Positions 15,188-23,399 of a DNA stretch of 33,995 nucleotides are shown here, piece after piece (within the stretch, counting starts at the first letter, position 1; each line of letters starts with the position of its first letter). A program made the position numbers and the translations under genes. Location of the stretch: contig DCVK01000070.1 in NCBI GenBank assembly GCA_002335385.1, positions 1-33,995 of the forward strand, given 5' to 3'. Source of the stretch: Candidatus Aminicenantes bacterium UBA2190. Lineage in GTDB: Bacteria > Acidobacteriota > Aminicenantia > UBA2199. The notes under the pieces are model-generated. The model did no database searches. It was given only the letters and a program-made list of their open reading frames with translations, and was not told the origin of the DNA.

Positions 15188-17143
15188 TCAACCGGCCGTT
15201 TCCGGGTCGGGCAGGGCGAACAGGCAGAAAGTACCCGGGCCGGCATGGGCGCCGAGGACGGCGGCGCCGACGACCTGGTACATGGCCGAGATCTTCAGCT
15301 GCGATTTGGCCAGCTCGTCCTCCAGAAGCAGGGCCGCCTGCGGGTTGTCGGTATAGACGATGCCCAGCGAGTAGGACCCGGCCGGGGACAGCTTCCGCAG
15401 CAAGCGGCGCACGACCTTGCGTTCCTTGTTGCGGGCGCTCAGCAAGGCCCCCTTGCGGACCAGCTTGCCCTTTTCGAAGGCGACCAGCGGCCGGATGCCG
15501 AGCCGGCGCTGCAGCCAGCCGGCCGCCGCGGGCAGGCGGCCGCCACGCACGGCGTACTCCAGCGACTCGACATATCCCAGCGAGACCACCTGGCCGCGCC
15601 GGCCCTCGACGTCGGCGGCGGCGGTTTCGACGTCCAGCCCCTGCTCCAGGAGCCGCAGGGCGCGGCAGAAGAGCAGGCCGCTGCCGGCCGAGACGTTGAG
15701 CGTATCGATGATGCGGATCCGGGCCCGGTCCGCCGCGGGCAGGAGGCGCAGCGCCGCCAGGGCGCCCTGGAACGAGCCGCTCAAGCGCGACGACAGGCTG
15801 AAAAAAAGCACCTGCCGCCTGCGCGCCAGGGCCGCCTCGAAGGCGGTCTTGAAATCGAGCGGCGCCGGCTGCGAGGTCCTGACCGCCAGGTCCTTCTCGG
15901 CGCGCATGCGCCGGTACAGATCCTCCTTGGCGATCTCCAGCCGGTCGCGGCAGTAGCGCTCGTTGAGCAGGATCTGCAGCGGCACGACCTCGACGCCCAG
16001 CGCCCGCTCCGTCGCCTCCGGGATGTCGACGGCCGAATCGATGAGCAAGGCGACGTCGGGCAGCGGGTGGTCCTGATCCGCCGGGCGCAGCGAGTCGACC
16101 TTGCGCGAAAGGATCTCGCCGTAACGGGCGATCTCCGCTTCCGCCGCCTGCGGGTCGTCGGTGTGCAGGTGCAGGTGAAAAAGGCCGGCGTCGCCGGCGA
16201 TCAGCAGCGAATCGCCCCGGGATCTGAGGAGCTCCTTGAAGAATTCCCGGTCCCAGCCGTGGGGCGGTACGGTCCCGCCCGGACGGCTGGAGGGGCCTCC
16301 CGGTTCCCGACGTCCCGGTCCCTTTGGACCGGGAGGCCGCACCGCCCCGCCTGGACGGCTGGAGGGGCCTCCCGGTTCCCGACGTCCCGGTCCCTTTGGA
16401 CCGGGAGGCCGCACCGCCCCGTTCGGACGGGGGCGCACCAGCCATTCCGCGCAGAAGGCCAGCGTCGCGGGGTCGACGGCCCGGGGGGGCTGGTCGAAGT
16501 CGCCGCCGGCGTCCGGACCGTCGCCGGCGGGGCGACCGCTCATCGCCGCCGACATGCCCTTGAAGAAAAGAAAAAAACCCAATCCGCCGGCATCGACCAC
16601 TTTCGCCTTCCTCATCTGCGGCAGCATGTCCCGCGTTTTTTCCAGGATCTCCCTGGCCTTGATGATCGCCTTCTCGAAGATGACCTGGTAGCGCTCGCCG
16701 CTCAGGGCCAGGCGCTTGAACTCCTCGGCCGTGTGCCGCAGCACGGTCAGGATCGTCCCCTCCCGGGGATCGGCCACCGCGGCGTAGGTCTCGCGCACCG
16801 CTTTTTCCATGGCCAGGCTGAAGTCGGCCGGCCCGATCGCCTCCTGGCCCTTCATGGCCTGGGCGAAGGCGAAAAAAAACTGCGAGAAAATGACCCCGGA
16901 ATTGCCCTTGGCCGAACGCAGCATCGCCTGGGCCAGGCGGTCGGCCGTCTCGTCCAGGCGCGTTTCCTGCCAGTCGTCCATGCCATCGTAAACAGGCTTC
17001 AGGGTATGGACGAGGTTGTCGCCGGTGTCGCCATCGGCGACGGGGAAGACGTTGATGCGGTTGAGCGTCTCCCGGTCGCGGAACAGGTGTTCCATGCCGA
17101 GGCGGACGATCTGCTTGAATTTCGCCGCGTCGATCTCTTTCAT
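15188..17143 (-). CDS. DAK2-DegV fusion, fatty acid kinase FakA-FakB type
   Basis: A 651-residue fusion. Residues 1 to about 205 are a DAK2 ATP-binding domain with the Mg-binding NVFPVADGDTGDN (D37, D39, D42) and SAKGNSGVIFSQF. Residues about 215-330 match the FakA middle domain (AFCAEW, then GDSLLIAGDAGLFHLHLHTDDP), interrupted by a Pro/Gly/Arg-rich insert (about 238-292) encoded by the 72-bp tandem repeat. Residues about 335-651 are a DegV/FakB fatty-acid-binding domain (LLIDSAVDIP, SSRLSGSFQGA, GGRLPAAAGWLQRRLGIRPLV, HAGPGTFCLF). It should phosphorylate a bound fatty acid for membrane lipid synthesis, with both partners in one chain. The ATG overlaps the polA stop (ATGA). Confidence 0.88.
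   Translation of the reverse strand: MKEIDAAKFKQIVRLGMEHLFRDRETLNRINVFPVADGDTGDNLVHTLKPVYDGMDDWQETRLDETADRLAQAMLRSAKGNSGVIFSQFFFAFAQAMKGQEAIGPADFSLAMEKAVRETYAAVADPREGTILTVLRHTAEEFKRLALSGERYQVIFEKAIIKAREILEKTRDMLPQMRKAKVVDAGGLGFFLFFKGMSAAMSGRPAGDGPDAGGDFDQPPRAVDPATLAFCAEWLVRPRPNGAVRPPGPKGPGRREPGGPSSRPGGAVRPPGPKGPGRREPGGPSSRPGGTVPPHGWDREFFKELLRSRGDSLLIAGDAGLFHLHLHTDDPQAAEAEIARYGEILSRKVDSLRPADQDHPLPDVALLIDSAVDIPEATERALGVEVVPLQILLNERYCRDRLEIAKEDLYRRMRAEKDLAVRTSQPAPLDFKTAFEAALARRRQVLFFSLSSRLSGSFQGALAALRLLPAADRARIRIIDTLNVSAGSGLLFCRALRLLEQGLDVETAAADVEGRRGQVVSLGYVESLEYAVRGGRLPAAAGWLQRRLGIRPLVAFEKGKLVRKGALLSARNKERKVVRRLLRKLSPAGSYSLGIVYTDNPQAALLLEDELAKSQLKISAMYQVVGAAVLGAHAGPGTFCLFALPDPETAG
16281..16424. 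repeat. 72-bp tandem duplication inside the DAK2-DegV gene
   Basis: Two nearly identical 72-bp units (16281-16352 and 16353-16424), in frame, each encoding 24 residues of the type PPGPKGPGRREPGG. Each unit contains an 11-bp inverted pair (GGCCTCCCGGT / ACCGGGAGGCC) and an inner hairpin (CCCGGTCC / GGACCGGG). Confidence 0.9.
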
Positions 17144-19836
17144 TCTGCCTCCCGGTTGGCATCCATGTCGGCCCAGTTGACGCCCGACTTCACGCTCACG
17201 GTCAGCGGCACCTTCAGCTTCACGGCATTCTCCATGCCGTCGCGCACCAGGGCGGCCAGGCGCTTCTCCTCCCCGGGCGGGCACTCGAAGACGAGCTCGT
17301 CGTGGACCTGCAGCACCAGCCGGCTCTTCATGGAGCGCAGCCCCTCGTGGATGCGGATCATGGCCGTCTTGATGATGTCGGCGGCGCTCCCCTGGATGAC
17401 GGTGTTGACCGCCATGCGGTTGCCGTTCTCCTTGACGGTGCGGTTCGAGCTCTGCACCTCGGGGATGGGGCGCACGCGGCCCGCCAGGGTGCGCACCTCG
17501 GGGTTCTTTTCCGCGTCGGCGATCACCCTGTCCATGAAGCGCTTGACGCCGCTGTAGGTCTCGAAGTAGCGCTCGATGAATTCCTTGGCTGCGGCGAAGC
17601 TCACGCCCAGCTCCTTGGCCAGGGAATAGGCGCCGCTGCCGTAGATGATGGAGAAATTGATGATCTTGGCCCGCCGGCGCAGCTCGGAGCGCTGGCTGAA
17701 GAGATCGGCGCCAAAGACCAGGTCGGCGGTGCGCTGGTGGATATCGGCCCCTTCGGCGAAGGCGCGGAGCAGGTTGGGGTCCTCGGAAAAATGGGCCATG
17801 ACCCGCAGCTCGATCTGGGAATAGTCGGCCGACAGCAGCCGGCGCCCGGGGGCGGCGACGAAGGCCCGCCGCAGGTTGAGTCCCGCGGTTTCCCCCACGG
17901 GAATGTTCTGCAGGTTGGGGTTGGAGGAGGAGAGGCGGCCGGTGGCCGTGACCGTCTGGTTGAACTGGGTATGGACGCGGTCCTCGCCGTCCAGATTCTC
18001 CAGCAGGCCCTGGACGTAAGTGGAATGAAGCTTCTTGAAGGTGCGGTGGGCGATGATCTTCTCGACGACCGGGTAGCCCTTGAGCTCGTTCAGCACCTCG
18101 ATGTCGGTCGACTGCGCCCTGGTCTTGCGCGTCTTCTTGCTCAGCGGCAGGTTCATCTTTTCGAAGAGCAGCTCGGCCAGCTGCTGGGGGGAGTTCAGGT
18201 TGAAATCGTAGCCGGCCAGCTCCCTCGCCTCCTTCTCGGCGCCGGCGATCTGTGCGCGCAGGCGCTGATCGGCGTCCTGCAGGAAGGCGCGGTCGACGCG
18301 GATGCCGTGCCATTCCATGTCCAGCAGCACGCCGGCCAGCGGCATCTCGATGTCGCGGTACAGGCGCAGGAGCTTTTTCTCCTTCAACAGCGGCAGAAGC
18401 TTCTCCGCCAGGCGGGCGGAGCCGTCGGCGTCGGCGGCGCAGTAGGCCCCGACCTTCTCGACCGCGATCTCCGTCAGCGGCGCCTGCCCCTTCCCCTTGC
18501 CGGTCAGCTCCTGGTAGGTCGTGGGCCGCTCCCCCAGGAACTCGGCGCTCAGCTCCTTCAGCGGGTGGGCGCGGCGGTTGGGGAAGAGCAGGTAGGACAT
18601 GATCATGGTGTCGTGCTCGACGCCGGCCACCGCCAGGCCATGCTGCCGCAGGTGCAGCATGTCGAACTTCAGGTTGTGCCCGGTCTTTTTGACGGCGGCA
18701 GCGGCAAAGAGGCCCGCCATCTCCTCCTTGAAATCGTCGAAGGTCAACCGGAAACGGCCCGCCTCGGCGGCGGGAACAAGGAAGGGGACATAATAGGCGG
18801 CGCCGGGCAGCGCCAGGCCCAGGCCGACGATCCGCGCCGCGGTGAAGTCGAGCGCCGTGGTCTCGATATCCCAGGCGAAGCTCCCGGCCGCGCGGACCTG
18901 CGCCGCCAGCGCCTTCAGCCCGCTGCGATCCTCGACCAGGTGCGGGGCGGGCGTCGCCCCCTTCTCCCCGGGCGCCGGCCCCGCTGGGGGAGCGTCCAGC
19001 TTCTTCAGCAGGCTGTGGAACTGCAGGCGGCGGTAGAGACCGAGCAGGGGCTCGCCGCAGCGGGGCTGGAAGGGCGGCACCTCCAGGTCGATGCCGGTTT
19101 CCGGTATGCGGGCGAAGTCCAGCAGCGGGCGCCACTTGGCGAACAGGTGGGCGTTGGCGGCGATCCTTTCCCGCAGCTTGCCGTCCACCTGGTCCAGGTT
19201 GTGCAGCATGGCGTCCAGGTTGCCGAATTTTTCGATCAGCCGCGTCGCCGTCTTGTCGCCGACCCCCGGGATGCCGGGGATGTTGTCCGAGGCGTCGCCG
19301 GCCAGGGAGAGGTAATCGACGATCTGCTCGGGGAAGACGCCGAAGAACTCCTTCACCTCCTCGCGGCCCAGCTTCTTCTTCAGCTTGGGATGGTAGACGA
19401 AGACGCCGCCGCCCACCAGCTGGAAGAGGTCCTTGTCGGCGGAGAAGATCAGCACCTCGCTGCCGGCGGCGGCGTAGCGCTTGGCCAGCAGGGCGATGAT
19501 GTCGTCGCCCTCGAGGCCCGGCTTCTCCAGCGCGTGGATGCCGCGGCCCTCCAGGTATTCGCGCACGGCGGGCAGCTGCTGCACGAGCTCTTCGGGCGGC
19601 AGCTGGCGCTTGGCCTTGTACTCGGGATACAACTCGCGGCGGAAGGTCTTCTCCCGGGAATCGAAGGCCACGGCCAGGCGGCCGGGGCGCAGCTCCTGGA
19701 TCAGGCTCTCCACGCGGCTGATGAAGCCGAAAACGGCGCCGGTGGGCTCGTTGCCCAGCGTGCGCATGGCGGCGTGGGAGTAGAACGAGCTGAACACGAG
19801 GTACATGCCGTCGATGAGCAGGACGCGGTCGGACAC
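17140..19836 (-). CDS. polA: DNA polymerase I
   Basis: 898 residues with all three domains. The 5' nuclease (1 to about 290) has LLIDGMYLVFSSFY, VAFDSREKTFRRELYPEYK, LEGDDIIA, FSADKDLFQL and GDASDNIPGIPGVGDKTA. The 3'-5' proofreading domain appears intact: DIETTALDF, GHNLKFDMLHL and YCAADADG carry the acidic residues. The polymerase domain has TATGRLSSSNPNLQNIP, motif A ADYSQIELRVMAHFS, motif B RRAKIINFSIIYGSGAYSLA and motif C LQVHDELVFECP. Ser instead of Gly in NFSIIYG is a tolerated variant. It fills gaps in replication and repair. It lies two bases after the 110-aa gene and overlaps the DAK2-DegV gene by four. Confidence 0.97.
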   Translation of the reverse strand: MSDRVLLIDGMYLVFSSFYSHAAMRTLGNEPTGAVFGFISRVESLIQELRPGRLAVAFDSREKTFRRELYPEYKAKRQLPPEELVQQLPAVREYLEGRGIHALEKPGLEGDDIIALLAKRYAAAGSEVLIFSADKDLFQLVGGGVFVYHPKLKKKLGREEVKEFFGVFPEQIVDYLSLAGDASDNIPGIPGVGDKTATRLIEKFGNLDAMLHNLDQVDGKLRERIAANAHLFAKWRPLLDFARIPETGIDLEVPPFQPRCGEPLLGLYRRLQFHSLLKKLDAPPAGPAPGEKGATPAPHLVEDRSGLKALAAQVRAAGSFAWDIETTALDFTAARIVGLGLALPGAAYYVPFLVPAAEAGRFRLTFDDFKEEMAGLFAAAAVKKTGHNLKFDMLHLRQHGLAVAGVEHDTMIMSYLLFPNRRAHPLKELSAEFLGERPTTYQELTGKGKGQAPLTEIAVEKVGAYCAADADGSARLAEKLLPLLKEKKLLRLYRDIEMPLAGVLLDMEWHGIRVDRAFLQDADQRLRAQIAGAEKEARELAGYDFNLNSPQQLAELLFEKMNLPLSKKTRKTRAQSTDIEVLNELKGYPVVEKIIAHRTFKKLHSTYVQGLLENLDGEDRVHTQFNQTVTATGRLSSSNPNLQNIPVGETAGLNLRRAFVAAPGRRLLSADYSQIELRVMAHFSEDPNLLRAFAEGADIHQRTADLVFGADLFSQRSELRRRAKIINFSIIYGSGAYSLAKELGVSFAAAKEFIERYFETYSGVKRFMDRVIADAEKNPEVRTLAGRVRPIPEVQSSNRTVKENGNRMAVNTVIQGSAADIIKTAMIRIHEGLRSMKSRLVLQVHDELVFECPPGEEKRLAALVRDGMENAVKLKVPLTVSVKSGVNWADMDANREAE

Positions 19837-19838
19837 GT

Positions 19839-20171
19839 TCAGGGGTTTTCGTTCTGCAGGTATTCCAGGACCATCTCATCGAGGGTCTTGTCCTCGATGT
19901 CCTGGGTGTCCATGGACATCAGGTGCGAGAACTTTCCCTCCTTCAGCTCGCCGATGACCTGGTCGTGCTGGGTCTTCATCAGGTGCTTGACCTTCTTGAT
20001 CTTTTCGGCCGATTCCAGCAGGTGGGCGTAGGATATGCGCCGGGAAAGGAGGATCTCGCCGTGCAGGTAGACCAGGGTCTCGATCAGGGGGTTGCCCTGG
20101 CCCTTGTCCTCGGTCTGGATATGGAATACTTCCTGGCGGTACTTGATGTCGGTATTGTAGCCCACGATCAT
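19839..20171 (-). CDS. small conserved protein upstream of polA
   Basis: A 110-residue soluble protein. The N-terminal half looks like a small beta unit (VGYNTDIKYRQEVFHIQTEDKGQGNPLIETLVYLHGEIL), a pattern I associate with short uncharacterised proteins of Deltaproteobacteria and Acidobacteriota. The C-terminal half is a charged helix (SAEKIKKVKHLMKTQHDQVIGELKEG). I assign no function. It is the first gene of the polA unit. The ATG at 20171 begins six bases after the -10 box and has no Shine-Dalgarno, so a leaderless mRNA is likely. Confidence 0.75.
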   Translation of the reverse strand: MIVGYNTDIKYRQEVFHIQTEDKGQGNPLIETLVYLHGEILLSRRISYAHLLESAEKIKKVKHLMKTQHDQVIGELKEGKFSHLMSMDTQDIEDKTLDEMVLEYLQNENP

Positions 20172-20177
20172 GGGACC

Positions 20178-20206
20178 ATCATAAAGAAAACGCTGTCAAT
20201 AGTCAA
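20178..20206 (-). promoter_or_regulatory. sigma-70-type promoter, leaderless, for the polA unit
   Basis: On the minus strand, a TTGACT -35 (20206-20201), a 17-nt spacer and a TATGAT -10 (20183-20178). A second -35-like TTGACA (20199-20194) lies inside the spacer. The expected start is the A of the ATG at 20171. Confidence 0.65.
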
Positions 20207-20222
20207 GAACAGCGACAAGCCT

Positions 20223-20253
20223 GAGTGTCAGTGACGGTGTCAATGTCAGCAAG
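20223..20253. repeat. GTGTCA hexad array
   Basis: AGTGTCAGTGACGGTGTCAA followed by TGTCAGCAAG; the same module as 30774-30804 and, inverted, 5922-5950. Confidence 0.75.
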
Positions 20254-20267
20254 AAATGGAAGCAATC

Positions 20268-20339
20268 GGTTGACGGTTTACGGTGGACGGTAGACGGAAA
20301 GAAAAGGCAAAAGGCAAAAGTAAAAAGGCAAAAGTGAAG
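20268..20339. repeat. ACGGTNG and GGCAAAA heptad arrays
   Basis: 20268-20298 holds four ACGGTNN words (the inverse of 5783-5810), and 20303-20339 holds GGCAAAA/GTAAAAA words, both at a 7-nt period. Confidence 0.75.
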
Positions 20340-20380
20340 AAGGGGCAATATTGGTTTTCGGCAGAAACGAAGCAATAGGA

Positions 20381-20549
20381 AGACTTAAATTCCAAGCACC
20401 AAGCACCAAATTCCAAACAAATCCCAAATTCCAAATTCCAATTTCAAAACGAAAGCCCCTTGCAGGGAATCCTCTTTGTTTGGGTCATTTGGTAATTGGA
20501 ATTTGGTGCTTGTTTGGGATTTGGAATTTGGGATTTGGAATTTAAGTCC
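20381..20549. repeat. palindromic TTGGAAT-word element, copy C
   Basis: A near-complete copy. Its flanks have the same order as copy A (AGACTTAAATTCC left, GGAATTTAAGTCCTATAAAT right), but the loop (about 20440-20495) is inverted relative to A: GCCCCTTGCAGGGAATCC reads on the plus strand, the complement of the copy B loop. Confidence 0.85.
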
Positions 20550-20609
20550 TATAAATACCTTTCTTCCACCTTGCGCATTACACCGATTGTCATTTCTTCT
20601 TCTCTCTCA

Positions 20610-20657
20610 CCTCTAGACCCTAGCCCCTCGCCTACTTGTTACGCGTCACGCGTCACG
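20610..20657. repeat. CCCTAGN heptads plus CGCGTCA words
   Basis: CTAGACCCTAGCCCCTCGCC followed by TTACGCGTCACGCGTCACG, directly before the dxs stop; homologous to 650-690, including the linker before it. Confidence 0.75.
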
Positions 20658-20667
20658 TATAGATCGA

Positions 20668-22548
20668 TTATTGTTCTTGGACGAACGCCTTGACGCTCCG
20701 GTAGATGCCGGCGGCGTCCAGGCCGAAATGGGCCAGCAGCTCCTCGCGCGAGGCCAGGGGCACGTCGCCCTCGCCCACTCCCAGGGCGAGGAACTCGTGC
20801 CGGCGGTCGCCGATGGCCTGAAACTCGCCGCGGATGATGGAGGCGAAGCCGCCGCGCACCGTGCCGTCCTCGATGGTGACGATCTTGCCGACATCGGCGG
20901 CCAGGGAGAAGACTTGCTCGAGGTCGAGGGGTTTGAGGAAGCGCATGTTCACCACCGTCGCCTCGATGCCGTCCTCGCGTGCCAGCTTCTCGGCCGCAGC
21001 CAGGGCGCGGCAGGTCAGCGGGCCCACGGCGAGGAGCAGGACCCGGTCGCCGCGGCGCAGCACCTCGGCCCGGCCCAGGGGCAGCTCGCGGAACTCCTCG
21101 TCCAGGGGGACGCCGCGTCCCGGCTCCTTGGGAAAGCGGATGAAGACCGGGCGCTCGAGACGGCTGGCGGTGTAGACCATGTGCTGCAGCTCGTTCTCGT
21201 CCTTGGGCGCCATGAGCACGATGCCGGGGACAGGCTGCAGCAGGGCGATATCGTAGATGCCCTGGTGGGTGGGCCCGTCGCCGCCCACCAGCCCGGCGCG
21301 GTCCAGGCCGATCAGCAGGGGCAGGCGCATCAGCGCCACGTCGTGGATGACCTGGTCGATGGCGCGCTGCAGGAAGGTGGAGTAGACGCCCAGCACCGGG
21401 CGGAAGCCGCCCAGGGCCAGGCCGCCGGCGAAGTCGAACATGTACTGCTCGGCGATGCCCACGTCGAAGAAGTTCTCCGGGAATTCCTTCTGCACCGCGT
21501 CCAGGCCGGTGCCCTCGGGCATGGCCGCGGTCAGCGCGATGAAGCGGCGGTCGGCTGCGACCAGACGGCGCACGCTGCGGCCGAAGACCTCGGAATAGGA
21601 TAGCCCCTGCTCCCGGCCCAGGAACTTGCCGTTCTCGATGTTGAACGGCGCCGAGGAATGGAAGGAGCTGGGATCGTCGCTGGCCGGCTCGTAGCCCTCC
21701 CCTTTCCGCGTCACCACGTGCAGCAGGACCGGGTAGTCGTATTTTTTGGCCGACTCCAGCTCCTTGAGCAGGTCGCGGAAGCTGTGGCCGTTGATCGGGC
21801 CGATGTACTTGATGCCCAGCTCGTCGAACAGGGAGCCGGGGACCATCAGGGTGCGCATCAGCACCTCGATCTTTTTGGCCAGTTCGAACAGGGTCCGGCC
21901 CACCCCGGGAATGGCCTTGAGCACGTTCTGGATCACTTCCTTCATGCGGATATAGGGCCGCCCCGCGGCCAGGTAGTTCAGGTGGCGCGATATCCCTCCG
22001 ACATTGGGTGCGATCGACATCTTGTTGTCGTTGAGGACGATGATCAGGCGCTGCTTCACCTGGCCGATATGATTCAGCGCCTCCAGGGCGACGCCGCCGG
22101 TCAGGGCGCCGTCGCCGATGACGGCCACGATATGCTGCGTCTCCCCCCGGCGGTCGCGGGCGATGGCCAGGCCCGAGGCGAAGCCCAGCGAGGTCGAGGC
22201 GTGGCCGGTGTTGAGCACGTCGTACTCGCTCTCCTCGCGGTCGGGGAAGCCGAGCAGGCCGCCCCGCTTGCGGATGGTGCCGATGCGCTCGCGGCGGCCG
22301 GTGACGATCTTGTGGGTGTAGCACTGGTGGCCGATGTCCCAGATGATCTTGTCGCGCGGGGCGTCGAACACGCGGTGCAGGGCCAGGGTGAGGTCGACGG
22401 CCCCCAGGTTGGACGAGAGGTGGCCGCCGTTGCGGGATACCACCTGCACCAGCAGGGAGCGGATCTCCCGCGAAAGCGCCGCCAGCTCGTCCAGGCTGAG
22501 CTTCTTGATGTCCGCCGGGGAGTGGATCGTTTCCAGCAGCGCCATCAT
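20668..22548 (-). CDS. dxs: 1-deoxy-D-xylulose-5-phosphate synthase
   Basis: A 626-residue ThDP enzyme that condenses pyruvate and glyceraldehyde 3-phosphate in the first step of the MEP isoprenoid pathway. Seen: GGHLSSNLGAVDLTLALH, WDIGHQCYTHKI, the ThDP-binding GDGALTGGVALEALNH...NDNKMSI, the central E-x-Y-M region DVGIAEQYMFDFAGGLA, DRAGLVGGDGPTHQG and the transketolase C-terminal domain (VVNMRFLKPLD, TIEDG). Length is that of the family (about 620-640). The ATG at 22548 overlaps the ispA TGA by four bases (ATGA); a second ATG follows immediately. Last gene of xseA-xseB-ispA-dxs; its 3' end runs into a repeat mosaic. Confidence 0.97.
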   Translation of the reverse strand: MMALLETIHSPADIKKLSLDELAALSREIRSLLVQVVSRNGGHLSSNLGAVDLTLALHRVFDAPRDKIIWDIGHQCYTHKIVTGRRERIGTIRKRGGLLGFPDREESEYDVLNTGHASTSLGFASGLAIARDRRGETQHIVAVIGDGALTGGVALEALNHIGQVKQRLIIVLNDNKMSIAPNVGGISRHLNYLAAGRPYIRMKEVIQNVLKAIPGVGRTLFELAKKIEVLMRTLMVPGSLFDELGIKYIGPINGHSFRDLLKELESAKKYDYPVLLHVVTRKGEGYEPASDDPSSFHSSAPFNIENGKFLGREQGLSYSEVFGRSVRRLVAADRRFIALTAAMPEGTGLDAVQKEFPENFFDVGIAEQYMFDFAGGLALGGFRPVLGVYSTFLQRAIDQVIHDVALMRLPLLIGLDRAGLVGGDGPTHQGIYDIALLQPVPGIVLMAPKDENELQHMVYTASRLERPVFIRFPKEPGRGVPLDEEFRELPLGRAEVLRRGDRVLLLAVGPLTCRALAAAEKLAREDGIEATVVNMRFLKPLDLEQVFSLAADVGKIVTIEDGTVRGGFASIIRGEFQAIGDRRHEFLALGVGEGDVPLASREELLAHFGLDAAGIYRSVKAFVQEQ

Positions 22549-23399
22549 TGGCTCCGGTAGAGCATGCTCTTCATCAGGGACAGGAACGGCGGGAAATCGA
22601 TGCCCAGCTCGCCGACCCGCCCGCAGGCTTCCCGGTAATGCCCGTCGATGCGGGCGCGCACCGCCTCCAGGCCGAAATACAGGACGGCATTGGGGCTCTG
22701 GTTGCCGCTGTCCTTGCGCAGCTTCTTTCCCGCCTCCGCTTCGTCGCCGGTGATGTCCAGCAGGTCATCGGCCAGCTGGAAACCCGTGCCCAGGGCGATG
22801 CCGGCCTGTTCCAGCAGGCGGCGCCGTCCGGGGTCGAGGCCGGCGACGACCGCGGCGGCCAGCAGCGAGCCCTTGATCAGCTCGGCGGTCTTCAGGCGGT
22901 GGATCTCGGCGATGGCGGCGGCGTCACCGCGGAACTCCAGGTCCAGCGCCTGCCCCTGGGCCATGCCCTCCTTGCCGATGCAGCGGGTGACGATGCCCAT
23001 GATCTCCACCACCTGGGCGGGCGGCAGCGGCGCGGCGGCGATCTTCTCGAAGGCGAAGGTCAGCAGCGTATCGCCGGCCAGCAGCGCCACTGCCTCGTTG
23101 AACTGCTTGTGCACCGTGGGCATGCCGCGGCGCAGGTCGTCGTCGTCCATCGCCGGCAGGTCGTCGTGGATCAGCGAGTAGGTATGGATGATCTCCAGGG
23201 CCGAGGCCAAGCCGACGTGGCGCAGCGCCTCCAGGCGGCAGGCGTCGAGCAGGGTGAGAAAGAGCAGCGGCCGCAGGCGCTTGCCGCTCACCGTCAGGGC
23301 ATAGTGCATGGCGGCTTCGAGCGTCCCCCGCCGCGGATCCAGCCCGGCCAGCAGCTCACGGTCGACGGCGGCGGTCAGGCCCTGCAGGTAGTCATTCAT
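22545..23399 (-). CDS. ispA: farnesyl/geranyl diphosphate synthase
   Basis: A 284-residue trans-prenyltransferase. First aspartate-rich motif DDLPAMDDDDLRRG, second motif GFQLADDLLDITGDEAEAGK, and SGKRLRPLLF at the N-terminus. The two-residue insert in the first motif (DDxxxxD) is the bacterial FPP synthase type. It elongates IPP/DMAPP supplied by the pathway that starts with Dxs, the next gene. KLRKDSGNQSPNAVLYFGLEAV near the end resembles the family GKxxGxDxxxxKxTYP region, with Ser-Gly-Asn-Gln in place of the usual GKD motif. It overlaps xseB by eight bases. Confidence 0.93.
   Translation of the reverse strand: MNDYLQGLTAAVDRELLAGLDPRRGTLEAAMHYALTVSGKRLRPLLFLTLLDACRLEALRHVGLASALEIIHTYSLIHDDLPAMDDDDLRRGMPTVHKQFNEAVALLAGDTLLTFAFEKIAAAPLPPAQVVEIMGIVTRCIGKEGMAQGQALDLEFRGDAAAIAEIHRLKTAELIKGSLLAAAVVAGLDPGRRRLLEQAGIALGTGFQLADDLLDITGDEAEAGKKLRKDSGNQSPNAVLYFGLEAVRARIDGHYREACGRVGELGIDFPPFLSLMKSMLYRSQ

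Noticed and set aside
15245..17557. A 770-residue open frame on the plus strand, and similar long frames opposite polA (17302-20031) and elsewhere
   Set aside because: Shadow frames of high-GC genes: composition is Gly/Ala/Arg/Gln-rich without domains, and the opposite strand carries the recognisable enzymes.
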